From an uncultured Flammeovirgaceae bacterium (GTDB lineage: Bacteria > Bacteroidota > Bacteroidia > Cytophagales > Cyclobacteriaceae), in the NCBI GenBank assembly GCA_937138955.1, contig CAKZPJ010000397.1:1-11250 (forward strand): a stretch of 11,250 nt of DNA, given 5' to 3'. The translations under genes were made by a program, and so were the position numbers. Shown in pieces: positions 1-6,230 of the stretch. The notes under the pieces are model-generated. The model was not told where the DNA came from and ran no database searches. It was given only the letters and a program-made list of their open reading frames with translations. The stretch's first letter is position 1. Every line of letters starts with the position of its first letter.

Positions 1-54
1 CGGAAAAAGATTCCTAAGAAACAAGAAGAGTTAACTCAAACAGCTTCTAAGTAA
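1..54 (+). CDS. C-terminal tail of a gene truncated by the window edge
   Basis: Frame 1 is open from the first base to a TAA at 52-54 and would encode 18 residues, RKKIPKKQEELTQTASK-like, rich in Lys, Gln and Glu. Such a charged, low-complexity tail is common at the C-terminus of bacterial proteins, but nothing identifies the family. The sequence after the stop becomes rich in stops in all frames, which fits a real gene end here. The frame is too short to rule out chance. Confidence 0.35.
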   Translation, partial: RKKIPKKQEELTQTASK

Positions 55-208
55 TCCTATACTACCCTCACAAGGAGTCTTCTAAATAAGCTATTTCTCT
101 CCAATGTAAAATGTGGTGCGAAGCTGAATAGAGTATCTTCAGCAGAAGAACCCTTAAGAAAAGATCACGAATAAGCGGATTCCTAAATATTCAGTGAGCT
201 ATCAAAAC

Positions 209-221
209 AGCTTCAGAAGCT
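209..221. repeat. 13-bp palindrome AGCTTC-A-GAAGCT
   Basis: Perfect 6-bp arms around a single central A. The short spacing suits a protein-binding palindrome better than an RNA hairpin. The half-site motif CTTCAG recurs at 137-142. No regulator can be assigned. Confidence 0.35.
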
Positions 222-242
222 CTGTAGAATAATACCTGAATA

Positions 243-280
243 TCATAATTATTAGAATAAACTAGAATTATTAATTATGA
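243..280. repeat. Imperfect AT-rich inverted repeat
   Basis: The left arm TCATAATTATT (243-253) pairs with the right arm ATTAATTATGA (270-280) with one mismatch in 11. The pairing can be extended inward by an A-T and a G-T pair, leaving a loop of about 12 bases. It lies in the non-coding stretch before the membrane transferase gene. It could be an operator, a weak hairpin or chance in AT-rich DNA. No T-run follows it, so it does not look like an intrinsic terminator. Confidence 0.35.
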
Positions 281-526
281 CAATAATCCGCACAGTAGTT
301 TTTACGGAAAAAGAATTAGCAATAACCTATCAATAAGAAATTGAGGGTGTGTAATTAAGATAAATATCACTCAGTTTATCACACCAATCTTACATTTTTG
401 TACAACAGAAAGATAATCTATTTACCTTAGTCGTGACTGATGATAAAGGTTCTGAACTGACCTACTGGGTAAGGTCTTCATTACTAAATCAGAAAAAACT
501 ATTTACTTTTACAAACCACATTGTTC

Positions 527-1711
527 ATGTTCACGCCACTATCTGAGTATCCTTGGGTGTTACTCTCTTTTGTACTGCTTACCTCATTTGTAATCACTTC
601 AGCAGTTATACCCGCCGTTATTCGAGTGGCTCGGGAAAAGCATCTACTGGATGAACCCAATAATCGAAGTTCTCATTGGCAGAAAACTCCTAGTTTGGGC
701 GGAGTTGCCATTTTTGCAGCGATCATTATTGTTTTTACTATAGCTTCGCATTGGAGTATTTCATCAGATTTTTCATTCTTTCAGGTACTGCCAGCTATTG
801 TTATTCTATTCTTTGTTGGAATAAAAGACGATATTCTAGTTATTGATCCGGCTAAAAAATTGCTAGCCCAACTGACTGCTGGTATTATTTTTATTGGTCT
901 GACCGATATTCGGATCGGTAATTTCTATGGGATGCTGGGAGTACATGAACTACCGTATATAGTAAGCTTTGGACTCACACTATTTATTTTTGTAGTAGTA
1001 ACCAACGCTTATAATCTGATTGACGGTATAGATGGGCTGGCGGGTTGTTTGGGAGTAATAGCAGCTATTGCTTATGGTATTTATTTTGCCGTAGTCGGAG
1101 TAATATGGGGTACTGTATTGTGTGCTACATTAGTTGGAGCATTAGTCGGCTTCTTACGATTCAACTTTTCCAAGCACCACAAGATATTTATGGGCGACAG
1201 TGGTTCGCTGGTAGTTGGATTCATTTTAGCGGTATTATCGGTTAAATTTATCCAGTTTAATGAAAGCCCCAATACGTGGTATATTGGTAACGCGCCCACC
1301 CTAGCGATTGCGGTGCTAGCTATTCCGCTATTTGATACTTTACGAGTATTTAGCCATCGTCTTTTACGCAGAACTAGCCCGTTCACCCCAGACCGTAATC
1401 ACGTACATCACCTAATTGTGGATAACGGTCATAACCATGCTCAAGCTACTACCTATCTCTCTATTATAGGAGTGCTGATTATTGCACTGAGTCTGCTCTT
1501 TACCCAATCTTCTATAGCACTCTCATTATCTGTTATTGTTTTGATTTTTACCATTTATGCTTTAGCAGTTCAGCGACGTTACCTAGTTCGTAGATCGAAA
1601 ATAGTAGTGCCTAAGCGCACAGTTATAGCGAAGAAAAAGGTTACTGAGCGCCCTCGAGAGACTCCCCCCTTACAACATCAGACTACAGCTGCCACTAGTA
1701 TTAATGCTTAA
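527..1711 (+). CDS. MraY/WecA/TagO-family polyprenyl-phosphate sugar-1-phosphate transferase
   Basis: A 394-residue polytopic inner-membrane enzyme that transfers a sugar-1-phosphate from a UDP-sugar, probably UDP-GlcNAc, to undecaprenyl phosphate, starting a lipid-linked glycan. Family motifs are visible: a TPSLGG-type N-terminal segment near residues 54-59, the DD pair at 101-102, NLIDGIDGLAG at 163-173, GDSGS at 223-227 and the cytoplasmic DRNHVHHL (HIH-type) motif at 289-296. About ten hydrophobic segments alternate with these loops. The last 35 residues are a basic, Pro/Thr-rich tail. The DRNHVHHL loop points to WecA/TagO-type proteins rather than true MraY, but the acceptor pathway (O-antigen, capsule, exopolysaccharide) cannot be told from here. 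The start is set at ATG 527; an in-frame TTG at 521 would add two residues. No ribosome binding site is visible. Its end overlaps the convergent purH end by 11 bp. Confidence 0.88.
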   Translation: MFTPLSEYPWVLLSFVLLTSFVITSAVIPAVIRVAREKHLLDEPNNRSSHWQKTPSLGGVAIFAAIIIVFTIASHWSISSDFSFFQVLPAIVILFFVGIKDDILVIDPAKKLLAQLTAGIIFIGLTDIRIGNFYGMLGVHELPYIVSFGLTLFIFVVVTNAYNLIDGIDGLAGCLGVIAAIAYGIYFAVVGVIWGTVLCATLVGALVGFLRFNFSKHHKIFMGDSGSLVVGFILAVLSVKFIQFNESPNTWYIGNAPTLAIAVLAIPLFDTLRVFSHRLLRRTSPFTPDRNHVHHLIVDNGHNHAQATTYLSIIGVLIIALSLLFTQSSIALSLSVIVLIFTIYALAVQRRYLVRRSKIVVPKRTVIAKKKVTERPRETPPLQHQTTAATSINA

Positions 1712-3224
1712 AGTGCCGTACTCCGGTAGTCACCATAGCCATTTGGTGCTGGTCGCAAAAATCGATTGAGTCTTTATCGCGGATAGAACCACCGGGTTGG
1801 ATAACTGCGGCGATTCCTACTTCGTGAGCAATTTCCACGCAGTCAGGGAACGGAAAAAAAGCATCGGAGGCCATCACTGCTCCGTTTAAATCAAAACCGA
1901 ATCGGCCTGCTTTATCAATTGCTTGCTTCAGCGCGTCTACCCGAGAGGTCTGCCCTACTCCGCTGGACAACATTTGTCCTTTTTTGGCTAAAATAATCGT
2001 ATTAGACTTAGTATGCTTACAAACTTTACTAGCGAATAACAGTGCTTCAACCTCATCTTCGGTCGGCTGCTTTTCGGTTACGGTAGTTAGATCAGATTTA
2101 GCATCCGTTTTTCGGTCTCGGTCTTGTTCTATTACTCCGTTAAGTAGGGTTTTAAACTGACGATCCTGGGTTAGAAGCTGCTTTTGCAACAGCAGTATCC
2201 GTTTTTTCTTTTTAGTGAGAACTTCTAATGCTTCACTAGTGAAAGCAGGCGCGATCAGTACTTCAAAAAACAAATCGTGCATAGCCTCGGCCGCTGCTTG
2301 ATCTACTTCAGTATTCGTGACTAAGATTCCCCCAAAAGCCGAAACGGTGTCCGCCGCGAACGCTTTCTGGTAAGCTTCTTTTACCGTAGTTCCAGTAGCT
2401 ACTCCGCAGGCGTTCGTATGCTTCAAAATAGCAAAGGTAGTTTCACTTTCAAATTCCTGAATCAGGGCAACTGCCGCATCAATATCGACCAGATTGTTAA
2501 ATGAAAGCTCTTTTCCGTGGATTTGCTCCAGCATTTCATCTAGGTTACCGTAAAACTCTGCTGCCTGATGGGGATTTTCTCCGTAGCGTAATGCTTTCTT
2601 TTTTAAGCCTTCTTTCGGTAGCAATGACTCTGCACTTTCTCCGGTGAAGTAGTTAGCAATAGCTGTATCGTAGTGAGCACTGGTTTGGAATGCCCCTAAA
2701 GCGAACCCTTTCCGGTCTTCTAAGCTAGTCGCACCTTTCTTTTCTTTAAGTAAATCGAGCAATGCTTGGTACTGATTTCGGGATGAAACCACCAGTACAT
2801 CGCGGAAATTTTTTGCCGCTGCTCTGATTAGCGAGATTCCACCAATATCGATCTTTTCAATAATATCGGCTTCTGAGGCTCCCGAAGCTACTGTATCTTC
2901 AAAAGGGTATAAATCAACGATTATTAGATCTAACGCTGGAATATCGTACTCGCCAACCTGACTTTGATCACTTTCATTTTCACGACGATACAGGATGCCA
3001 CCAAATACCTTCGGGTGCAATGTTTTTACCCTTCCGCCTAAGATGGATGGGTAACCGGTTAGATCTTCTACCGCCGTAACCGAAGCTCCTTGTTTTTCAA
3101 TAAAATTTTGGGTTCCTCCGGTAGAGTAAATGGTCACCCCTAACTGATGTAGTTGCTGAATAATGGGTTCTAACTGATCTTTATGATATACAGAGATAAG
3201 GGCCGATTGAATAGTGTGACTCAT
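1701..3224 (-). CDS. purH: Bifunctional AICAR formyltransferase / IMP cyclohydrolase
   Basis: Catalyses the last two steps of purine synthesis: 10-formyl-THF-dependent formylation of AICAR to FAICAR, then ring closure to IMP, in the cytoplasm. The 507-residue length is normal. The N-terminal MGS-like cyclohydrolase domain shows STGGT (34-38) and GGRVKTLHP (63-71). The formyltransferase domain shows RYGENPHQ (213-220), the KHTNACG motif with the catalytic Lys268-His269 pair, a QDRD/KTD segment around 367-375, KHTKSN (403-408), FFPFPD (456-461), QPGGSIRD and the usual VRHFKH C-terminus. The ATG at 3222-3224 gives the canonical N-terminus, which moves straight into the first strand. purN lies 90 bp upstream on the same strand, so the two are probably co-transcribed. 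Its stop lies inside the last codons of the convergent transferase gene. Confidence 0.97.
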   Translation of the reverse strand: MSHTIQSALISVYHKDQLEPIIQQLHQLGVTIYSTGGTQNFIEKQGASVTAVEDLTGYPSILGGRVKTLHPKVFGGILYRRENESDQSQVGEYDIPALDLIIVDLYPFEDTVASGASEADIIEKIDIGGISLIRAAAKNFRDVLVVSSRNQYQALLDLLKEKKGATSLEDRKGFALGAFQTSAHYDTAIANYFTGESAESLLPKEGLKKKALRYGENPHQAAEFYGNLDEMLEQIHGKELSFNNLVDIDAAVALIQEFESETTFAILKHTNACGVATGTTVKEAYQKAFAADTVSAFGGILVTNTEVDQAAAEAMHDLFFEVLIAPAFTSEALEVLTKKKKRILLLQKQLLTQDRQFKTLLNGVIEQDRDRKTDAKSDLTTVTEKQPTEDEVEALLFASKVCKHTKSNTIILAKKGQMLSSGVGQTSRVDALKQAIDKAGRFGFDLNGAVMASDAFFPFPDCVEIAHEVGIAAVIQPGGSIRDKDSIDFCDQHQMAMVTTGVRHFKH

Positions 3225-3251
3225 AAGTATGTTGATTTTCTTAATGGTTCA

Positions 3252-3275
3252 ATTGCTCGATTGCTGAATTGCTTC
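3252..3275. repeat. Three tandem copies of an 8-bp unit, ATTGCTnn
   Basis: ATTGCT occurs at 3252, 3260 and 3268, exactly 8 bp apart, with variable dinucleotides between (CG, GA, TC). On the transcribed minus strand this reads AGCAATnn three times, between purN and purH. It may be a microsatellite, a repeated protein-binding half-site or a spacer. The regular period makes chance less likely, but the array is short. Confidence 0.5.
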
Positions 3276-3314
3276 ACGGATTTGTTCGCTGACTGCTGAT
3301 CTTATTACTAACTT

Positions 3315-3887
3315 TCACCTTTCATACTCTATCGTTTCTTCAATAATTCGAGGATAGTATTCATGCTCTAAATGATGTACTTTTTCAGCTACGGTTTCGG
3401 CAGTATCGTAGGGCTGCACCCCACAGCTTACTTGAAAGATAACGGCACCTTCGTCGTAATTTTCATTTACATAGTGAATAGTGATACCCGTTACTTCCTC
3501 CTTGGCTTCTACTACTGCTTGGTGAACGTGCATCCCATACATACCCTTTCCTCCGTAAGCAGGCAGTAAAGCTGGGTGGATGTTTACGATTCGATTCGGG
3601 AAAGCATCAATTAAACCCGGCGGAACCATTAGCATAAAACCCGCCAATACAATCCAATCTACCTGATACGAACGGAGTTTTTCTAATACTCTATTAGTTT
3701 GGGTAAGCGCACTTCTCTCAAATATCTCTACCGGAATGTTGAAGCGAGCGGCGCGGGCAATAGCTCCTGCGTTCGGATTGTTCGTAAGCAGCACAGTTAC
3801 CCGAATAGAAGAATGATCACGAAATCGCTCAAAAATCCGTTCGGCATTGGTACCGCTGCCGGAGGCAAATACTGCCAAGTGTTTCAT
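3315..3887 (-). CDS. purN: Phosphoribosylglycinamide formyltransferase (GART)
   Basis: Transfers a formyl group from 10-formyl-THF to GAR, giving FGAR, in de novo purine synthesis; cytoplasmic. The 190-residue length is normal for PurN. The phosphate-binding loop GSGTN is at 10-14, after the first strand. The catalytic triad of the family is present: Asn102 and His104 in VNIHPALLPA, and Asp145 in NYDEGAVIFQ. The loop GGKGMYG (112-118) is the usual substrate-site loop. The ATG at 3885-3887 puts the first strand (KHLAVFASGSG) at the very N-terminus, as expected. No Shine-Dalgarno sequence precedes it. It is followed by purH after 90 bp on the same strand, giving a purN-purH pair, and preceded by the prenyltransferase gene across 168 bp, so it may have its own promoter, though none was recognised with confidence. 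Confidence 0.96.
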   Translation of the reverse strand: MKHLAVFASGSGTNAERIFERFRDHSSIRVTVLLTNNPNAGAIARAARFNIPVEIFERSALTQTNRVLEKLRSYQVDWIVLAGFMLMVPPGLIDAFPNRIVNIHPALLPAYGGKGMYGMHVHQAVVEAKEEVTGITIHYVNENYDEGAVIFQVSCGVQPYDTAETVAEKVHHLEHEYYPRIIEETIEYER

Positions 3888-4036
3888 ACGGGCGAATATA
3901 CGAAATTAGTGTTTGTTCTAAGGTGCTGCGGGGTGAAGTATTATGGTACTAATGTATTTGTCTTGAACCCTTAACCTCCGTTTCACAGCTTACTTCAGGC
4001 TTAACCCGAGGGTGGCTTGAACATACCGCAGTACCT

Positions 4037-4058
4037 TGGTAGTTGGCAGTAACTACTA
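4037..4058 (-). terminator. Hairpin at the stop codon of the prenyltransferase gene (weak terminator candidate)
   Basis: The arms TGGTAGTT (4037-4044) and AACTACTA (4051-4058) pair over 8 bp, with one G-T, around a 6-base loop. On the minus strand the hairpin begins within the TAG stop codon of the upstream gene. No U-run follows, so intrinsic termination would be poor; mRNA 3'-end protection or chance are alternatives. Confidence 0.3.
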
Positions 4059-4943
4059 AAAGAAGACCATACTGACAATTCCGCTCAATATCAGCAACTT
4101 ACAAAAGTTGTTTAGTAACGTAAAATCGCGCCGGGTATCGGCTTGTACTAAACGAATAATGAAGAATGTAATAGGAATAACCAGAAGGATGAAGTACGTA
4201 ATGAGGATTTGATTACCTAACTTTTCGGCTAAGTAAAATAGAAGAAAAACAAAAATCGTCGATAAGATATAAAGCAAGTGTTTCGTTCGGTGAATGCCCC
4301 AGGTCACTGGTAAAGTGCGACAGCCAAAGGTTTGGTCGCCAGGCAGGTCTTCCATGTCTTTAATAATCTCGCGCAGCAGCGAGATTGCAAATGCGAATAA
4401 GGCATAAGTAAACACCAGAAACTCCTGCTCACGATAATACATTCCCACTAAAGCTACTGCCAGACCGGATAATGCGGCAATAATAAGGTTACCAATAAAT
4501 GGTAATCTCTTCAAACGATTAGAGTATAACCACAGCAGAAAGACGCTCCCACAGTGAATAAATCCTACTTGCCACGAAAGTAGAAACCCTACCAGAATAC
4601 CAAACATCGAGAGGGCTATATGTCCAACCATTACGTAACGACGCTTCAAGGTAGTACCCACAACCACTCGTTGAGGTCGATTGATCAAATCAATTTTAAC
4701 ATCATAGTAATCATTGATCATGTAACCGGCAGCGGCAATACAAACCGTGGAGAAAACCAGCAGAAACAATCGTATATCAGTAAGGTAGGCCCGTTGCCCA
4801 TGATGAACATCTACCAGGAAATAAGCGGTGAAATATTGAGTTAAGGCTAAGAACAAAAGGTTATACACCCGAGTGAGTTTAGCAAGCCCCTTGGTCCAGT
4901 AAAATAACCGGAATGGTATTAGTAATGCTTTAACATTTCCCAT
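4056..4943 (-). CDS. UbiA-family prenyltransferase, geranylgeranylglycerol-phosphate geranylgeranyltransferase-like
   Basis: A polytopic membrane prenyltransferase of 295 residues with roughly eight or nine hydrophobic segments. Both Asp-rich, Mg-pyrophosphate binding motifs are present: NDYYDVKID at 77-85 followed by NRPQR, and KDMEDLPGD at 195-203. The NRP-R pattern after motif one, and the C-terminus ending in a LNNFCKLLILSGI-type helix, resemble the Bacteroidota members annotated as geranylgeranylglycerol-phosphate geranylgeranyltransferase (digeranylgeranylglyceryl phosphate synthase), rather than MenA or haem O synthase. That substrate assignment is inference. The ATG at 4941-4943 is preferred because homologues start shortly before the first helix; a GTG at 5001-5003 would add 20 residues. 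A GGAG lies only two bases before this ATG, too close for a normal Shine-Dalgarno. It is divergent from the methionine synthase genes and upstream of purN on the same strand. Confidence 0.82.
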   Translation of the reverse strand: MGNVKALLIPFRLFYWTKGLAKLTRVYNLLFLALTQYFTAYFLVDVHHGQRAYLTDIRLFLLVFSTVCIAAAGYMINDYYDVKIDLINRPQRVVVGTTLKRRYVMVGHIALSMFGILVGFLLSWQVGFIHCGSVFLLWLYSNRLKRLPFIGNLIIAALSGLAVALVGMYYREQEFLVFTYALFAFAISLLREIIKDMEDLPGDQTFGCRTLPVTWGIHRTKHLLYILSTIFVFLLFYLAEKLGNQILITYFILLVIPITFFIIRLVQADTRRDFTLLNNFCKLLILSGIVSMVFF

Positions 4944-5061
4944 AGCTCCACTAGAACGTAATTTGCTCAATATTGATTTATCCAACAAGTAATAAAAAAG
5001 CACTTCAACGAATGAATCTCATAAAATTTGGGTTATAACGGCTATTACTAGCGAAAACCCC

Positions 5062-5093
5062 TTTTACCTTTTGCATATTTGGCAATAAATTTG
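5062..5093 (+). promoter_or_regulatory. Candidate Bacteroidota promoter for the methionine synthase genes
   Basis: TAAATTTG at 5086-5093 matches the TAnnTTTG -7 consensus exactly, 87 bp before the first methionine synthase start. The -33 element is weak: TTTTA at 5062-5066 sits at about the right distance, while the clean TTTTG at 5069-5073 is only 12 bp away. The sequence AAATTTGGGT within it recurs at 5024-5033. No cobalamin or SAM riboswitch was recognised in this 237-bp divergent spacer. Confidence 0.35.
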
Positions 5094-5180
5094 GGTAATT
5101 ACCAAGCTAGATAGTGACTAATGGTACAATAATTTAGCAAACTTGTAGTAACTTAGCAACTCGAATTAGATCAATTTTTT

Positions 5181-6209
5181 ATGAATTCGCGGGAAGAACA
5201 ATTACTAGCACTGGCGCAAGAACGAATTTTAATTTTAGATGGGGCAATGGGCACCATGATTCAGCGACATAAGCTGGGGGAAGACGATTTTCGGAATGAA
5301 GCTCTAAAAGATCACCCTCATCCCCTGCAAGGGAATAATGACCTTTTATCGGTCACCCGACCCGATGTAATCCGTGAGATCCATCAACTGTATTTTGAAG
5401 CGGGAGCTGATATTGCCGAAACTAATACATTTAGCGGAACCGCTATTGCTCAAGCAGACTACGGACTGGAAAGTTTTGTCTATGATATAAATTTTCAGTC
5501 GGCAAAAATTGCCCGAGAGGTAGCTAATGAATTTACTGCTCGCGAACCAGATAAGCCTCGCTTTGTAGCCGGTTCTCTAGGACCAACCAACAAAACTGCC
5601 TCTTTGTCACCCGATGTGAATGATCCGGGCTACCGAGCGGTAACTTTTGACGAACTAGCTAAAGCGTATTATGAGCAAATTACTGGATTGGTGGAAGGCG
5701 GAGCGGATATGCTTTTGGTAGAAACAGTATTCGATACCCTGAATGCCAAAGCGGCACTGTTTGCGATTCATACTTACTTTGAGGAAAACCATATTTCGCT
5801 ACCGATTATGATTTCCGGTACTATTACCGATGCCAGTGGCCGCACACTATCGGGACAAACTACCGAGGCGTTCTGGAATTCGGTTATGCACGGCAATCTA
5901 TTCAGCGTAGGGCTGAACTGCGCTTTAGGTGCGAAGGACTTGCAACCGTATTTACGTGAACTATCGCGTCACGCCCATTGTCTGGTTACCGCGCACCCCA
6001 ATGCCGGTTTGCCCAATGAATTTGGGGAGTACGATCAAACTCCCGAAGAGATGGCTGCTGAAATTGAGGCTTTCGCCCAAAAAGGATACTTAAATGTTGT
6101 GGGTGGCTGCTGCGGCACTACTCCTGATCATATTCAGGCCATTACTCGAATGGCTGAAAATTATGCGCCTCGCACGGTATCTCACCAAAGTACGCCCGTT
6201 ACTGTATAA
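5181..6209 (+). CDS. Methionine synthase, homocysteine-binding subunit (MetH N-terminal module)
   Basis: A 342-residue Hcy-binding (betaine-homocysteine methyltransferase-like) barrel corresponding to the first module of cobalamin-dependent methionine synthase. Zinc ligands are present: Cys247 in GLNCALG, and Cys310-Cys311 in [10 protein letters not shown]. These are at the same numbers I recall for the E. coli enzyme, so the module is full length at its N-terminus. Other typical motifs are [12 protein letters not shown] (17-28), ETNTF (80-84), GSLGPTNK (131-138) and [10 protein letters not shown] (181-190). It probably donates zinc-bound homocysteine thiolate to the separate cobalamin subunit encoded 21 bp downstream in the same reading frame. 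The product lacks pterin and B12 domains, so alone it might act only with another methyl donor; the linkage to the next gene argues for a split MetH. ATG 5181 fits the family N-terminus; no Shine-Dalgarno is visible. Confidence 0.93.
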   Translation: MNSREEQLLALAQERILILDGAMGTMIQRHKLGEDDFRNEALKDHPHPLQGNNDLLSVTRPDVIREIHQLYFEAGADIAETNTFSGTAIAQADYGLESFVYDINFQSAKIAREVANEFTAREPDKPRFVAGSLGPTNKTASLSPDVNDPGYRAVTFDELAKAYYEQITGLVEGGADMLLVETVFDTLNAKAALFAIHTYFEENHISLPIMISGTITDASGRTLSGQTTEAFWNSVMHGNLFSVGLNCALGAKDLQPYLRELSRHAHCLVTAHPNAGLPNEFGEYDQTPEEMAAEIEAFAQKGYLNVVGGCCGTTPDHIQAITRMAENYAPRTVSHQSTPVTV

Positions 6210-6230
6210 AATCCTATCCACTACTGCTTT

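Larger units (their letters stand above)
55..526. other. AT-rich intergenic region with several inverted repeats
   Basis: About 470 bases without a recognisable gene. It contains GCTGAA/TTCAGC arms at 123-128 and 138-143, a 13-bp palindrome at 209-221, a longer imperfect inverted repeat at 243-280, and a GACCT/AGGTC hairpin at 459-476 about 50 bases before the downstream start codon. One frame (364-546) stays open for 60 codons but has no start codon and overlaps the next gene. No exact TAnnTTTG promoter element was seen; the nearest is CATTTTTG at about 394-401, without a convincing -33 partner. It may hold a structured leader, regulatory sites or gene remnants. Confidence 0.5.

Noticed and set aside
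3888..3910. TAATTTCG on the minus strand as a promoter -7 element for purN
   Set aside because: It has one mismatch to TAnnTTTG and no TTTG at the proper distance upstream, so it is not listed as a feature.
4944..5180. Cobalamin or SAM riboswitch upstream of the methionine synthase genes
   Set aside because: The spacer is short and AT-rich, and I could not recognise a B12 box or the helices of known SAM riboswitch classes. A covariance-model search would be decisive.
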